A stretch of 64,000 bases of DNA from Solen grandis (Eukaryota; Mollusca; Bivalvia; Adapedonta; Solenidae), in assembly GCA_021229015.1 (NCBI GenBank), contig CM037792.1, forward strand, positions 40,326,283 through 40,390,282, written 5' to 3'. Both the position numbers and the translations under genes were made by a program. Each line of letters begins with the position of its first letter. Within the stretch, counting starts at the first letter, position 1. The notes under the pieces are model-generated. The model saw only the letters and a program-made list of their open reading frames with translations. It was not told the origin of the DNA and did no database searches. Shown here piece by piece: positions 21,329 to 32,600 of the stretch.

Positions 21329-23240
21329 AAATTGCTGCAAGCAGCTTTAATGCTTTGATTCAAAGTTCATAAATAGGGTATAGCGCACGCTAAGTGGAAA
21401 ACTTTGCCCATCAGTTACTCCTTAATGATTCTTTTATAAGATGCACAGTATTGTGGGCAAAATGGAATGATTTTGAATTTAACTGAAAAAGAAGATTCCA
21501 ACGACCGAAAAAGGGGGACAAACAGCACAAATTTGTAATCATTCGTATTCAAGAAATATAGCAAAGACAGAAAGATATGCCGACCCCAAAATCTTGAACG
21601 TTTGTTAAAGGTTTCTCTTATGACACGAAGAAATGCTAGATGTCAACAACATCTGGCAACAATTTATAATCATTGGTCAGTTGTGTTCATTATTGACTTT
21701 TGTGCCCTTTCTTTCATTTTGCGTAGTTCTTCATTTTATGTTTAATCATGAGCGTATCAAATTGTGATGGACTGAAAAATATATAATGAAAATTTGATAA
21801 TGAATACATTTTACACATTTTAGCTCGACTGTTCGAAAAATATGAAAGCTATTGAAGTCGCCCTTGCGTCGGCGTTGGCATGGGATTGATTTGAAACATC
21901 TTTAATATGTTTAGGGGTATCATAATATCAAGGAAGATAACACTTGATGGTATATATTACAAATTATACCCCTTTTTTAACTTAGACATTTTGGTTTAAA
22001 TTTTGCATGCAAAGAATTTCATGCTTATATTTCAGTAACCAGGCATAGGTTTTGAATTTGATATGGCCTAAAAGTGCTAAACTATCACATTCAAGGGCAG
22101 ATAACTCAAAAAGTAGAACGGTGACTACCAATTTTGTATTGGTCACATAATGCAAATCGCAGCTTGGCTTAAACTTCAGGAAGGACTGTATAAAACTGAT
22201 ATTTCCGCTGTCGCCAGTGTAGTGGTATAGCAGGTTTACTGAAGCCAGTAACTTCCTTGAACTTAATGTACATTCAAATATCAAACTTTACTTGTCAAGA
22301 TGTTTAGTTCTGCACGGCCTCAGGGACCATTTTATTTTTAGAATTATCTCCTGACGGCATATTTTTAGATATTTTAAGCATAATCATCATTGTTGCTAAA
22401 AACATTTTAACCTCCGTAAATGTCATTTAAAAAAGCGAAATAATTACAAAATCGTGTCCATTTATGTGGCAAATTTATTATATGTATTGCGGATGTACGT
22501 GAATTATATATTATTTATAAATATAAAGATAAAATAATATCAGTGTCGTAATTGGATTCAAAATAGAGTTTGGGACAAAAATTAACTGCGACGACTGCAT
22601 CATACATTTCCGACTATTTAACCTCTTTCTAATAGTATTTTAATTGAGGCTCTTGTTCAGTGTAAAAGAACAGATAAATTACAAATATAAAGTTTCTGAT
22701 GTTCTTGTCCAAAGAGGCCACAGCCTGAGATATTTTTAACTTCCCTGATAATCATTAGTTTTGAAACATAAAACTGCTTAGATGCAGTTACAAGCAGTAT
22801 AAACTACTTGTAAGATCGCTAAGGTCATTAAATAATTTGCACGCAGCCAAAAGTAAACGCATGCCTATATCAACGTTGATAAAGTAGGTAGTTCAGTTGC
22901 ACATTTGACTCATTTTATGTGTGATGGTTTGCTTTTTAGATAATTTTCATTATAAAAAGTATTTTTTTAAAATAAATATACAACAACAATGATAAATATG
23001 TTATCCGTAACATTATGGTAATTGGATATTAATTCATTCGGACAAATTAAATGTAACGGAAGTCAAAATCCAAAAGGGCTGTTGCTTAGGGTAAACCCCG
23101 AGATGCGAGATAAATGATGATTAATATATCACCAAAATTGTTTGTTGCAGATGGCTCGTTGGCAAAAAGCTTGTAGCATGGTAGTAACTATTTTTTAATT
23201 AATTTTCTCAGTCTGAGCCGAGTTGCTAGTTAACACCGCT
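21329..23240. other. AT-rich non-coding DNA
   Basis: No coding or repeat signature recognised. If the exon-like frames at 23.2-23.8 kb are real, this would be downstream sequence on the minus strand. Confidence 0.45.
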
Positions 23241-23244
23241 TGGG

Positions 23245-23566
23245 TCAGAAACTTAAAAATGTCACGTATGCACTCCTGCAGAGCTGGATTTGGGTTCCAG
23301 TTTCAACAGTTTCAAAGCTCCAGTCATTTAAATGCATGTATTGCTGTACAGATGGATTTCTTGAGCGCATAGTGGCAAGATTTTGTCTCTGGTTGCAATT
23401 GGCGCCAACGTTTTTCCTCCATCTTTGCAGATTTCGATGGCCTTTTATATTTCTGTAAGATGCCTTCATTTTGTCATTCTCCAGTTCTTCGCGCAGGGAC
23501 TTGTTCACCATTTGTGCTAAAGAATCTGTCACACATGGAGGGGCCTCTGTCTTTGTCGTATCCTAA
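23245..23566 (-). CDS. Exon-like open frame, unrecognised protein
   Basis: On the minus strand a polypyrimidine run ending CTTTTTAG (just above 23,566) looks like a strong 3' splice site. The frame that follows is open to a stop at about 23,245: TKTEAPPCVTDSLAQMVNKS, then a charged LREELENDKMKASYRNIKG, a basic NLQRWRKNVGANCNQRQN, and SVQQYMHLNDWSFETVETG ending TQIQLCRSAYVTFLSF. Composition is protein-like and GC is higher than the flanks. A hydrophilic, Lys/Arg/Asn-rich protein is all that can be said; no family is recognised. The polypyrimidine run is also part of a simple repeat, so the splice site could be fortuitous. Confidence 0.35.
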
Positions 23567-23644
23567 AAAGACAAAAAGACCAAACAAAAAAGACAAAAAA
23601 AAAACAAAAAAAGAGAAAATAACAGACAAGGACAAAAAAAGATC
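23567..23644. repeat. A/G-rich (AAAAGAC)-type low-complexity tract
   Basis: Irregular AAAAAGAC repeats on the plus strand form a long polypyrimidine tract on the minus strand, placed where the branch-point and pyrimidine tract of the exon-like frame would be. Confidence 0.75.
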
Positions 23645-23768
23645 TTGAATCTTCCGAGAAATCATCTCCCCCTTCATTCGCCCCTTCCGAAAAATACTTA
23701 GCAAATCGAGCTCTGAGTAAGAGATGTGGGCTCTGACTCCTAGACTCCAGGGCGTTTAACACAATCAC
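23645..23768 (-). CDS. Second exon-like open frame beside the gap
   Basis: On the minus strand the frame reads NALESRSQSPHLLLRARFAK, then YFSEGANEGGDDFSEDSRS, and runs into the polypyrimidine tract. It is in a different frame from the segment at 23,245-23,566. It could be the preceding exon of the same gene, but no GT donor of good quality lies at its end. Upstream sequence is lost in the 100-N gap. Low confidence. Confidence 0.25.
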
Positions 23769-23807
23769 CAGTTGAGCGCCTCCTCCTTAATGAGTTCATA
23801 TAGTTTT

Positions 23808-23907
23808 NNNNNNNNNNNNNNNNNNNNNNNNNNNNNNNNNNNNNNNNNNNNNNNNNNNNNNNNNNNNNNNNNNNNNNNNNNNNNNNNNNNNNNNNNNNNN
23901 NNNNNNN
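23808..23907. other. Assembly gap (100 N)
   Basis: Exactly 100 undetermined bases, the usual convention for a scaffold gap of unknown size. Ordinary DNA lies to the left and the modular satellite to the right. Confidence 0.99.
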
Positions 23908-24545
23908 AAAAATTGGTTAGCCCTTTGACCGTTGCATATTTTGGCTGTTTTTTTTTCCCATGTTTTATTTGTTATAAAAATTCTTTACATGAAAAAAATG
24001 ATGAAGATGAAAAAAAAATAAAGTCGGGAGCTGCAAAAAAATTAAAAGTCATGCTTTGAAAATGTTGACTTTTGAAAAATAGGGTAAGTTTGCCCGCATA
24101 TGGGACAAACCAGCTTTTCGAATCGCCACATATATTTTTGGGCGTATATGTCTTGCAAATCAAATGAAAACAAACAAAATTTCTATTATTCCTAAAAGCG
24201 TGGAAAAATTTTTCGCAGCCCTACCCATTTCACAGTTTTTTCGAGTTGAAATTCCAACCTCCTGAGCACGAAAGTTATATATAGCAACTTTTTGGGAAAC
24301 TATTTTTTATTAAGTAACGAAAAGGAACCAATGAAAAAAAACCGCATTTCATGGACTTCAAATAACAGGTTTTTAGCCCTTATCACTTTTAAAAAACCCC
24401 CCCCCTGGGAAAAATTGAAAAAAATGAAAATTTTTCTCGACGTTAGATAAAATCGATCCTAGGAAAAAAACTGGAAAAAAAAATCAGAACTGTGCTTTTC
24501 CCCTTTTGTTGATATGCCGTTACAAAAAAGAGACGAAAAAAAAAA
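23908..24545. other. Low-complexity, poor-consensus DNA at the satellite edge
   Basis: AT-rich with runs of A, T and C of 6-10 bases; only scattered words resemble the satellite. No feature can be supported. Confidence 0.5.
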
Positions 24546-24582
24546 TAACTAGATTTATTGTGATAGGATAGGACTTTCTGCA
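24546..24582 (+). repeat. Hairpin leader, copy 1 (degraded)
   Basis: AACTAGATTTATTGTGATAGG then ATAGGACTTTCTGC. The right-hand box is intact; the CATTCGT/ACGAATG hairpin is lost. It is followed by the start of module F (CCGTTAGAAAAATTATATT). Confidence 0.6.
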
Positions 24583-26090
24583 AAAATTGAAAAAAAATTA
24601 AATTAATTCCGTTAGAAAAATTATATTTAATTCTTACCCTTTACTTTTTTTTTTTTTTGTTGGACTTCTTTTTTTGAGTCCTCGTCATAGGGGTGCTGAA
24701 GAGCTTTTGTTAAAAAACCATTGTTACTTTTCATATCTTGGTGCTAAAGATGTTTGTTCAAAGCGCTACTTAACTGTCATAACTCTGAAAATTTTCATTT
24801 ATCTGAACAACTGGATCGTCGAAATCATTGCCCTAAAATAAAAATTAAAAAGTTTCCCTATAAAGTCACTAAAGTCTTGACGCCCCACACAAATTTATGT
24901 AAAAATTCTGCAAACTGCAAACTGTTTTAGTTTCATTTTCATCTCCCTAAACTTTTAAATCCTAAAATAAAAATTTTGGCCCTATGTTCGAATTTATTTC
25001 ACCCACAGAACTTCGGTTTTTCGGAATTTCGGTAAGCGGCGGATATGTACCCCCTTTAGTTTCAAGGTGTACCATCGTGAAAATAAAAAGAAATCCGCCT
25101 AAATGGCGGCTTTTTAGAGCGTAAAAAACCTTTTTTCACTATTTTAGCTTGACTCACATCGCATAGGGTGCTGAAGATGCTTTTGTTCAAATGCGCATTT
25201 GTTACTGTCATAACCTAAAATTTTCTTTTTTCTAAACAACGGGCATCATTCGAAATCATTCCCTAAAATGAAAATTAAAAAGTAGCTTATGGTACATCGC
25301 ATTGATCAAAATATTTTAAAGAATTTTTGGGAACTGCAAACTGGTATTTTTACTTTTTCTTCCTAAAGCCTTTAACAAAATGAAATTTTGGGTCCTATGT
25401 TCAAATTTAAATTTTCACCCAGAACTTGGGTTTTTTCAAAATTTCGTTAGCTTACGGTATGCCATTTTGGTTTGAAGTGTACCCTGTGAAAATTTGAAAA
25501 ATATCCTGATAAATGACGGCTGTAGGCGTGAAAAATTTTTCACTTTTTTTTAACTGTGACGAACATAAGGAAATGGGGCTGTAGATGCTTTTGTTCAAAA
25601 GGCATATGTGCTTTTTAAACTCTGAAATTTTCAGTATTTGAAAAACTGGCATCATGCGAAATCATTACCCAAAAAATGAAAATTAAGAGAATCCCTATGA
25701 GTCACATCGTCATATGATCACGACTCAAAATATTGTAGAAATTTGCAAAACTGCAAAGGGGTTTAAGATAAATTACACCCCCTTGAAGTTTTTTCCCCAA
25801 AAATAAAATGTTGGGCCCTTTTGTTCGAATTTATTTCGCACAGAATTGGGTCTTTCGGAATTTCGGTTGCAAAAGGGATTGAAACCCTTATTTAAAGATG
25901 TCCCACTGTGAAATTTAAAAAAAATCCCCGTACATGAGGCTGTAGAGCGCGAACACTTTTTTCACTATATTTACTGGAGTATTGACGTCATGGCTGCTGA
26001 AAATCATTGAAATCAAAAATTTTCCCAGTGACAATTACCCTAAAAATTTCATCGCCCGGGACTATTGCAAATGTTAAAAAAGCTTTTTTT
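24583..26090 (+). repeat. Module F start, then type A monomers
   Basis: About 110 bp of module F end abruptly in a type A monomer (GGGTGCTGAAGA at 24,690). Further 'ggtgctgaagatgcttttgtt' words at about 25,165 and 25,575 mark two or three more units. Most TGACGTCA palindromes are damaged here and homopolymers are inflated. The block ends with the A-to-B link 'aaatttcatcgcccgggact'. Confidence 0.7.
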
Positions 26091-27480
26091 TTGGGAAAAA
26101 AGAAAAAAATTTAAAAAATAAAAAAAAAATGCGCAGTGCTTTTTTTGGGTTTTTTTTAAAATTAATTGTTAGCCCCCCGGGAGCCCTACTAACTAAAAAA
26201 ATTTCAATTTTTTTTCTAAATAGGACGTTTTTATAAGTTTTAAAAAAATTGAGCCCTTGGGTTTAAAAAATTTTGGACCCGAAAATTTTGGGGACTTTTA
26301 AATTTTGAAAAAGGACAGGGGTTAAAATTAAAAAAGAAATTATCCCCTTTCTGTGAAATTTGATAAAAATCGGCCCAAAAAAAAGGGCCCTTGGCCGTGT
26401 ACAAACTTACGTTTTAAATTTTAAAAATTGGGGGGTAAATTTTGACGTCAGGGGGGGGGGGCTTCTAAAATTTCTTTAAAATCAAAAATTTCGGGGTTTT
26501 TGAATCATTTTTTTTTTAAAATTTTCATTCCCCTTCGAAAAATTTAAAAATTTTAAAAATATTTTTTTAAAATTTTAAAAATCCCTTAAAATTTTAAATG
26601 GTCATGCGCAAGGGAACGTTTTTTTTCAAAAAATTTTTAAAGACCCCCAAAAACCTTATACTGACCAAATTCAATTTCTATCTAAAATAGGCCCGTTTTT
26701 TATAAGCATTTAAAAATTTACGCCCTTTGGGGTTCGAATTTTGAATTGCTTTAACCATGGACTTTTTGAATTTTAAAAAAGGGACAACGATTTGAAAAAA
26801 CTGAATTAAATTTATACACTTCTGGAAAATTTGATAAAAATGGGTTCAAAAACAATGGCTGAGCCCCTTTACAAATTTTTTGAAAATTTCAAGTGTGCGT
26901 CGTAGCGCCCCAAAAGGCTAGGGAAAATTTAAAATCAAAATTTTTAGCGTTTGAAGCGTTCTTAAAAATTTTTTTCCCCCTTCGAAAATTTCAACATATG
27001 GGGAAAATTTTTTGTTAAAATTGAAATACATTATTTTAAAAAGAGTCCGTACGTATAGACATTTATTTTAAAAAAATTTTTAAAATTTTTAAGACCTATA
27101 TAGACTAAATACAATCTTTTTCAAATGGATGTTTTTTTTAAACTTTTTTAAAATTTTTTCACCTTGGTTCGAATTTGGATTCGTTAAAAACCATGGACTT
27201 TTTGGAATTTTTAAAAACGGCACAGGGGAGAAACAAAAGAGCCTAACAAACATTTTTAAAAATTTTTGATGAAAACCCGGCCCGAAAAAATTGGCTGTAG
27301 ACCGCGAAAACTTTTTCACCGCGTAAAATTTCGTTAATGATTTCATTGAAAAATTTTAAATTTTTCCCTCCAAAAGTTTGGGGTTTAAAAATTTTGCCCT
27401 AAAATTTTATTTTTCCCGATTTCAAGGGAAAAACACCCCAAAAAATTTAAAACAAAAAAAAAAGGGGGGAAAAAAAAAAG
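26091..27480 (+). repeat. Type B monomer block (very degraded)
   Basis: Recognisable from the order 'gacctatatagactaaat', 'ttcgaatttggattcg', 'ggactttttggaattttt', 'ggctgtagaccgcg', 'caccgcgtaaaattt'. Bases are often replaced by copies of a neighbour, so unit boundaries are uncertain. Confidence 0.6.
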
Positions 27481-27600
27481 AATAAGAAAGAAGAAAATAA
27501 AAAAAAACAGTAAAAACCCAATTGACTTTTGCCTTAGGCGAAAGCCCAAATTAAAAAAAATAGATGTCTTTTCTTTTTTAAAAGAAGAGAGGACTTTTGA
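27481..27600 (+). repeat. Hairpin unit and hairpin leader, copy 2 (degraded)
   Basis: AAACCCAATTGACTTTTGCC-TTA-GGCGAAAGCCC is a decayed copy of the AGGACTTTCTGCC hairpin. TAGATGTCTTTTC...GAGAGGACTTTTG (27,560-27,600) is a decayed leader. Module D follows. Confidence 0.55.
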
Positions 27601-28290
27601 ACTTCTTTTTTTATTTTTATATAAAAAAATTACATAATAGATAATCTGCCAAAAATTTAACTTTCAAATCCCCCCTTTTCTATAAAAAATTAGACAAATA
27701 GAAAATTTTAAATTTTTAAAAAAAATCCCCCATACTTCACATGTATTTTACTTCAAATTTTTTACTATTTTATAGAATGAAAAAAAAATGAAACAGTGTT
27801 AAATGTAAGTTTTAACTTTCTTTAACCCTAAAATTTTTCATACCCCCCGCCGTTTTTAACCTTTTTTAAATTTTTTTGCCCCTTTGGAAAAGTATTGAAA
27901 ATTTTTTAGGTTTTTCCCCTTTTGAAAACCCGTAACTTTAGTTAAGTATTTTGCTTTTTTCGTGTTTGGGTTTCCCCTATTTTTTTCCAAAAACCCGGAA
28001 AATTTTTGAACTAGGTTTTAATATTTTAAAAGGTTTAAAACCCCAGCCACAAACTGTTGAAATTAAAAATTTCGTTAGCATAACAATGCTTTTTTTAAGG
28101 GTTTTTAAAATGGGGGGCCCGGGTGGGGAATTTTTTTCAAGGTTTAAAAAAACTGCTCGTGGGCAAAATTTTTTGAAATCGGATTTTTTTTTGTGCTGTT
28201 GTACATGTTTAAACTTCAATGTTTTTTTGGAAACAGTCAATTTGACCAAAAAAAAAAAAAAAAAAAAAAACAAGATTAGCCCCTCAATTG

Positions 28291-28339
<49 letters not shown>

Positions 28340-28780
28340 TCTTTTGCGAAAATTTTTAAGTTTGGTGACCCCCGCCCCGTGACCTTTTCCATTTTTTTTG
28401 GTTAAATTTGAAAAATTTTTTTTTTTCCTTTGAAAAATTTTTTTAAAAGAAGCCAAAAGTAAAATAAATTTTGGGATTTTGGAAAGTTTTAAAAAACTTG
28501 TTACTTTTTTTACGCATAATTTTAAAAATTATTTTTAAGTCGTTTTTGAGATTTGATGTTAAACCTAAAAAAAACAAAATTTTTTTCAGAAAATTTTTTG
28601 CTTCATTTCATTTGGGTTTTTTTGTTTTTAAAAATTTTGTATTCGAAAAAAATTTAAAAATTTAAACCCTAAATATCTTTGGAAGCCAATTTTTAGCTAT
28701 AATTTTATTCAAATTTAATTTAAAAAAAAACGATTTTTAGGGGGATTTTGGTTTAATTAGGGTTTTGGGGAAAATAAAAA
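27601..28780 (+). repeat. Module D, copy 1
   Basis: Homologous to 52,612-53,640: shared 'aaatgtaagttttaa', a 'gttgtacatgt' word and a long A-run followed by a long T-run around a short unique core (28,248-28,337). Low-quality consensus. Long Lys- or Phe-rich open frames here come only from the homopolymers. Confidence 0.65.
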
Positions 28781-30290
28781 TTTTTTCCTTTTTACGTGAC
28801 TAAAAACCCCCCTAAAAATTTCATCGTCCTAGGACATTGAAAATATTTTAAAAAGCGTTTAGTTAGGAAAAAGAAAAGAAAATTTAATTAAAAAAACAAA
28901 TGACCCCAATTTAGTAAATTTTGACTTTTTTTTTAACGTAATTGTTAAGACCCAAGACCATTTGGAAAAATTTAAACTTTCTATTAAAATTTTGGACAGT
29001 TTTTTTTAAGCATTTAAATATTGACGTCATTGGTTCGAATTTGGGAAATCCGCCATATATGTTTGGGACTTTTCGAATTTTAAAAAAAGGACACCGGTAT
29101 ACAAATAAGAAGTTTTTATACCCCATTTGTGAAAATTTGATGAAAATGGCCCATTAATAATGGCTCTGGACGTGTAAAAACCCTTTTGTAGTCAATTTCA
29201 AATGTGCGTCATATGACGTCATAGGCTTGGGAAAAAACCATTGAAATAAAAATTTCAGCGTCTGAATCATTTGTCTTTTAAATTTTTCATTCCCCTTCGA
29301 AAATTTAAAAATTTTGAAATACTTTTTTAAATATTGGGAAAAAATTATCATATAATGACGTCACGTAACGTCATATGAGGGTTTATTTTCACAAAATGTT
29401 TAAGACTTTAGAGCCCTATTATGCCCCAAATATCATTTTTCTATTAAATGGGACCAAATTTAAAAAAGCATTTAAAAATTTACGACATGGGTTTTTCGAA
29501 TCTTGAATTCGCTATAAAACCCATGGTCTTTTCGGATTTTGAAAACGGAGACCGAGATCCCACAACTAGAACTGAATTATACACATTTATGAAATTTGAT
29601 AAAAATCGGCCATTAATAATGGCTTGGCCGTGTTAAAACTTTCGTAGCCCAATTTCAAAATGTGACCTCATATGACGGCATAGGCTTCTGAAAATCATTG
29701 AAATCGAAATTTCAGCATTTGAAGCATGCGACATAAAATTTTCTACATTGCCCTTCAATAAATTCAACAATTGATAGAATCTTGTTAGAAGTAGAGAAAT
29801 TAATTATCATATAATGACGTCACGTGACGTCATATGACATTTATTTTCACAAAATTTTTTAATTTTAAAACTTCTAGAGACCTATATACTGACTAAATAT
29901 CAACTTTCTTTCTTAAATAGGCAGATTTTATTAGCATTTAAAAATTTACGACCTTGGTTCGAATTTGGATTCGTATAAAAATGGACTCTTCGAATTTTGA
30001 AAAACGGACAAGGGGATGCACAACTAGAGCGTAACATACTATATTCTGTGGGTAATTTTGATTGAAAATCCGGTCCAGAATAATGGCTGTTGTAGACCGC
30101 GTACAAATTTTTCACCTGAGTCAAATCTGACGGTTATATGACGTCTTATGAATATGAAATTCATGCATCAAAGCTCATGGTTTGAAATATATGCCCCATA
30201 AAATTGTAATTTTGTTGCTGGGCCCTTGGCAAACACAGCAAAATAAACACAATACAAGAGGAAGAAAAAAAGAATAAGGAATAATAAAAA
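28781..30290 (+). repeat. Link plus type B monomer block
   Basis: The link 'aaatttcatcgtcctagga' is followed by about three type B units. CRE-type palindromes are seen near 29,355 and in the 29,815-29,838 cluster (TGACGTCACGTGACGTCATA), about 455 bp apart. It closes with the B-end segment 'catggtttgaaatatatgcc' and a polypurine GAGGAAGAAAAAAAG. Confidence 0.75.
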
Positions 30291-30333
30291 AACAGAAACA
30301 ATCCAATTGGACTTTTGCTTGAGGCAGAAAGCC
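30291..30333 (+). repeat. Hairpin unit, single copy
   Basis: CAGAAACAATCCAATTGGAC...TTTTGCTTGAGGCAGAAAGCCCT is one diverged unit of the AGGACTTTCTGCC hairpin, directly before a leader. Confidence 0.55.
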
Positions 30334-30383
30334 CTAACTAGATGTCATTCGTGGGGAAAAAACGACTGATTAGGACTTTCTGC
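30334..30383 (+). repeat. Hairpin leader, copy 3
   Basis: CTAACTAGATGTCATTCGT, a damaged right arm, then TTAGGACTTTCTGC. It is followed by the module that starts AAGCTGTGTTAATGC and contains AAAAAGCAGGAGATAG. Confidence 0.7.
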
Positions 30384-32600
30384 AAGCTGTGTTAATGCAA
30401 AAAGCAGGAGATAGAAGGTTCAATGTATTTGATTCACCTCTTCGGTAGTATTCATGTTCTTGCTAAACAAATGACATTATATTCCGAATATTAGTGCAAA
30501 TGATAAGAATTTGTTTAGTCTGTGAAGTAACATGATGTTATATGGACGTAGGACATGACGTAAACTTGATTTCTAGTTTAAAGGTCCTATGTTAGAATAA
30601 AACTTCTGCAACAATACTTCGGTTTTTTCGGAATGTAAGGTTAGCTGACTAAAATATTCAACTTAGTTTCAAGATGTACCATCTGTAAAAATTTGAAGAA
30701 AGTCTGATCACAAAATGGCGGCTGTTAGAGCGCGAATACATTTTTCACTCTTTTTAGCTCTGAGTAGGTGACGTCAAAGAGTGTGAAAATGCGGTTGTCA
30801 AAAGCGCCTATACTTTACTACAACCAACTCTGGAAATTTCCATTTTTCTGAACACAACTGGCATCATGTCGAAATCATTGCCCCAAATTAAAATTAAATG
30901 GTATGCTTATGGTCTTTGGTGTTCTCGATCTAAAATTATTTGTAGAAATGCTGCAGAACTGCAAACTGTTGTAATCCTGAAGTCATCAATCTAAATATGA
31001 AATTTTTGGTCCTATGTAGAATTTATTTCAGCCACAGTAACTTCGTTTTTCGGAATTTCGGTTAGCTAGCAGGATATGCACACTTAGTTTCAGGTGTACC
31101 AATCTTTGTAAAATTGAAGGAAAATCCGATAAAATAAACGACGGCTGTAGGGCGACCCATTTTTTCACTATTTTAGCTCTTGACATCACTGACGTCATAG
31201 GGGGTTCGTGTGCTGAAGAAGATTTTGTTTCAAAAAGCGATACTTTACTGTCATTAACATGAAAAAATTTTTTATTTCTGAACAAACTGGAAATCATGTC
31301 GAAATCATTGCCCTAATATGAAAAATTAAGAAGTATGCTTATGACGTCTACATGACGACACATGTGAAGTCACGTCAAAAATATTTTTAGAAATTATGAA
31401 GCGAACTGCTAACTGTGTAAGTTTCAACTTTCTATTCATCTGAAGTCTTTAATCCTAAAATGCAATTTTCGGTCCTATGTTCGAATTTATTTCAGCCACA
31501 GAACACGGTCTTTCGGAATTCGGGAAGCTGACAGGATATGCTCAAAACTTTAGTTTCAAAATGTTACCATCTGTGTAAATTTTAAGAAAATCCGACCAAA
31601 CTGGGGCTGTTAGAGCGTGAACACATTTTTCACTATTTTTGCTCTGACGTCACATGACGTCATATGTGGCTGAAAACTTTTCCTCAAAAAGAGTATATTT
31701 TACTGTCATAACTCTGAAATTTTCATTATTTGAACATATGGCATCATGTCCAAATCTTTGCCCTTAAATGAAAATTAAGAAGTATGCTTATACGTCACAT
31801 GTGGAGTCATATGACGTACGACTCAAAATATATGTAGAAATTCTGCAGATGGCAAACTGTGTACGTTTCAATGTCTAATCTCATTCTGAAGCTCTTTAAT
31901 ACTAAAATGAAATTTTCGGTCCTTAGTGTTCGAAGCTTATTAAGCCACAGAACTTCGGTCTTTCGGAGATTTGGTTAGCTGAAAGGATATACACATTTAG
32001 TTTCAAGATATACATCTGTGAAAAAATTTGTGAAAATACGACCCATTAACTGGGCTGTAGAGCGTGAACTCCATTTTTACTATTTTTAGCTCTGACGTCA
32101 TTGGACGTCTTGGGGTGCTCTGAAGATGCTTTTTCTTCAAAGCGCATCCATTTCTGTCATAACTTGACATTTTCATTATTCTGAACAACTGGCATCTTGT
32201 CGAAATCATTGCCTTTAAAATTAAAATTAAGATGTATGCTTATGACGTCACTTGACGTCTATGACGTCACGACTCTAAAATATATTGTAGTATTTCTGCA
32301 GATCTTGCAAAACTGTGTAAGTTTCAACTTTCTATCCATCCTGAAGCTCTTTAATCCTAAAAGAAATTTTCGGTCCTATGTTCGAATCTTATTTCAGCAC
32401 AGACTTCGGTCTTTCGGAATTTCGGTTAGTGACAGGATAGTACACCTTAGTTCAAGATGTACCATCTGTGAAAATTTGAAGAAATCCGACCATAAATGAC
32501 GGCTGTAGAGCGCTAACACCATTTTTCACTATTTTTTGCTGTGATGTCATGGTTTCGTCAAGGGTGCTGACAATCATTGAAATCAAAATTTCCTCACGTG
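30384..32600 (+). repeat. AGCAGG entry segment and type A monomer block
   Basis: A roughly 110-bp entry segment (TGCAAAAAGCAGGAGATAG to TGACATTATATTCCG) recurs before the A blocks at 46.7, 50.4 and 58.6 kb. About four type A units follow with the order 'gaaattttcattattctgaa', 'atgcttatgacgtcac', 'ctgcagaactgcaaactg', 'cggtcctatgttcgaatct', 'ggctgtagagcg', 'ttttcactatttttagctc', and 2-4 TGACGTCA-like sites at each unit boundary. Confidence 0.85.

Noticed and set aside
20216..23240. Remainder of LINE ORF2 (endonuclease and RT)
   Set aside because: No endonuclease or RT motifs (such as a YADD-type box) could be found in any frame.
27951..28456. Two overlapping 140-160 codon frames, Phe- or Lys-rich
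   Set aside because: They are translations of long T and A runs in a low-quality part of module D and have no conserved motif.
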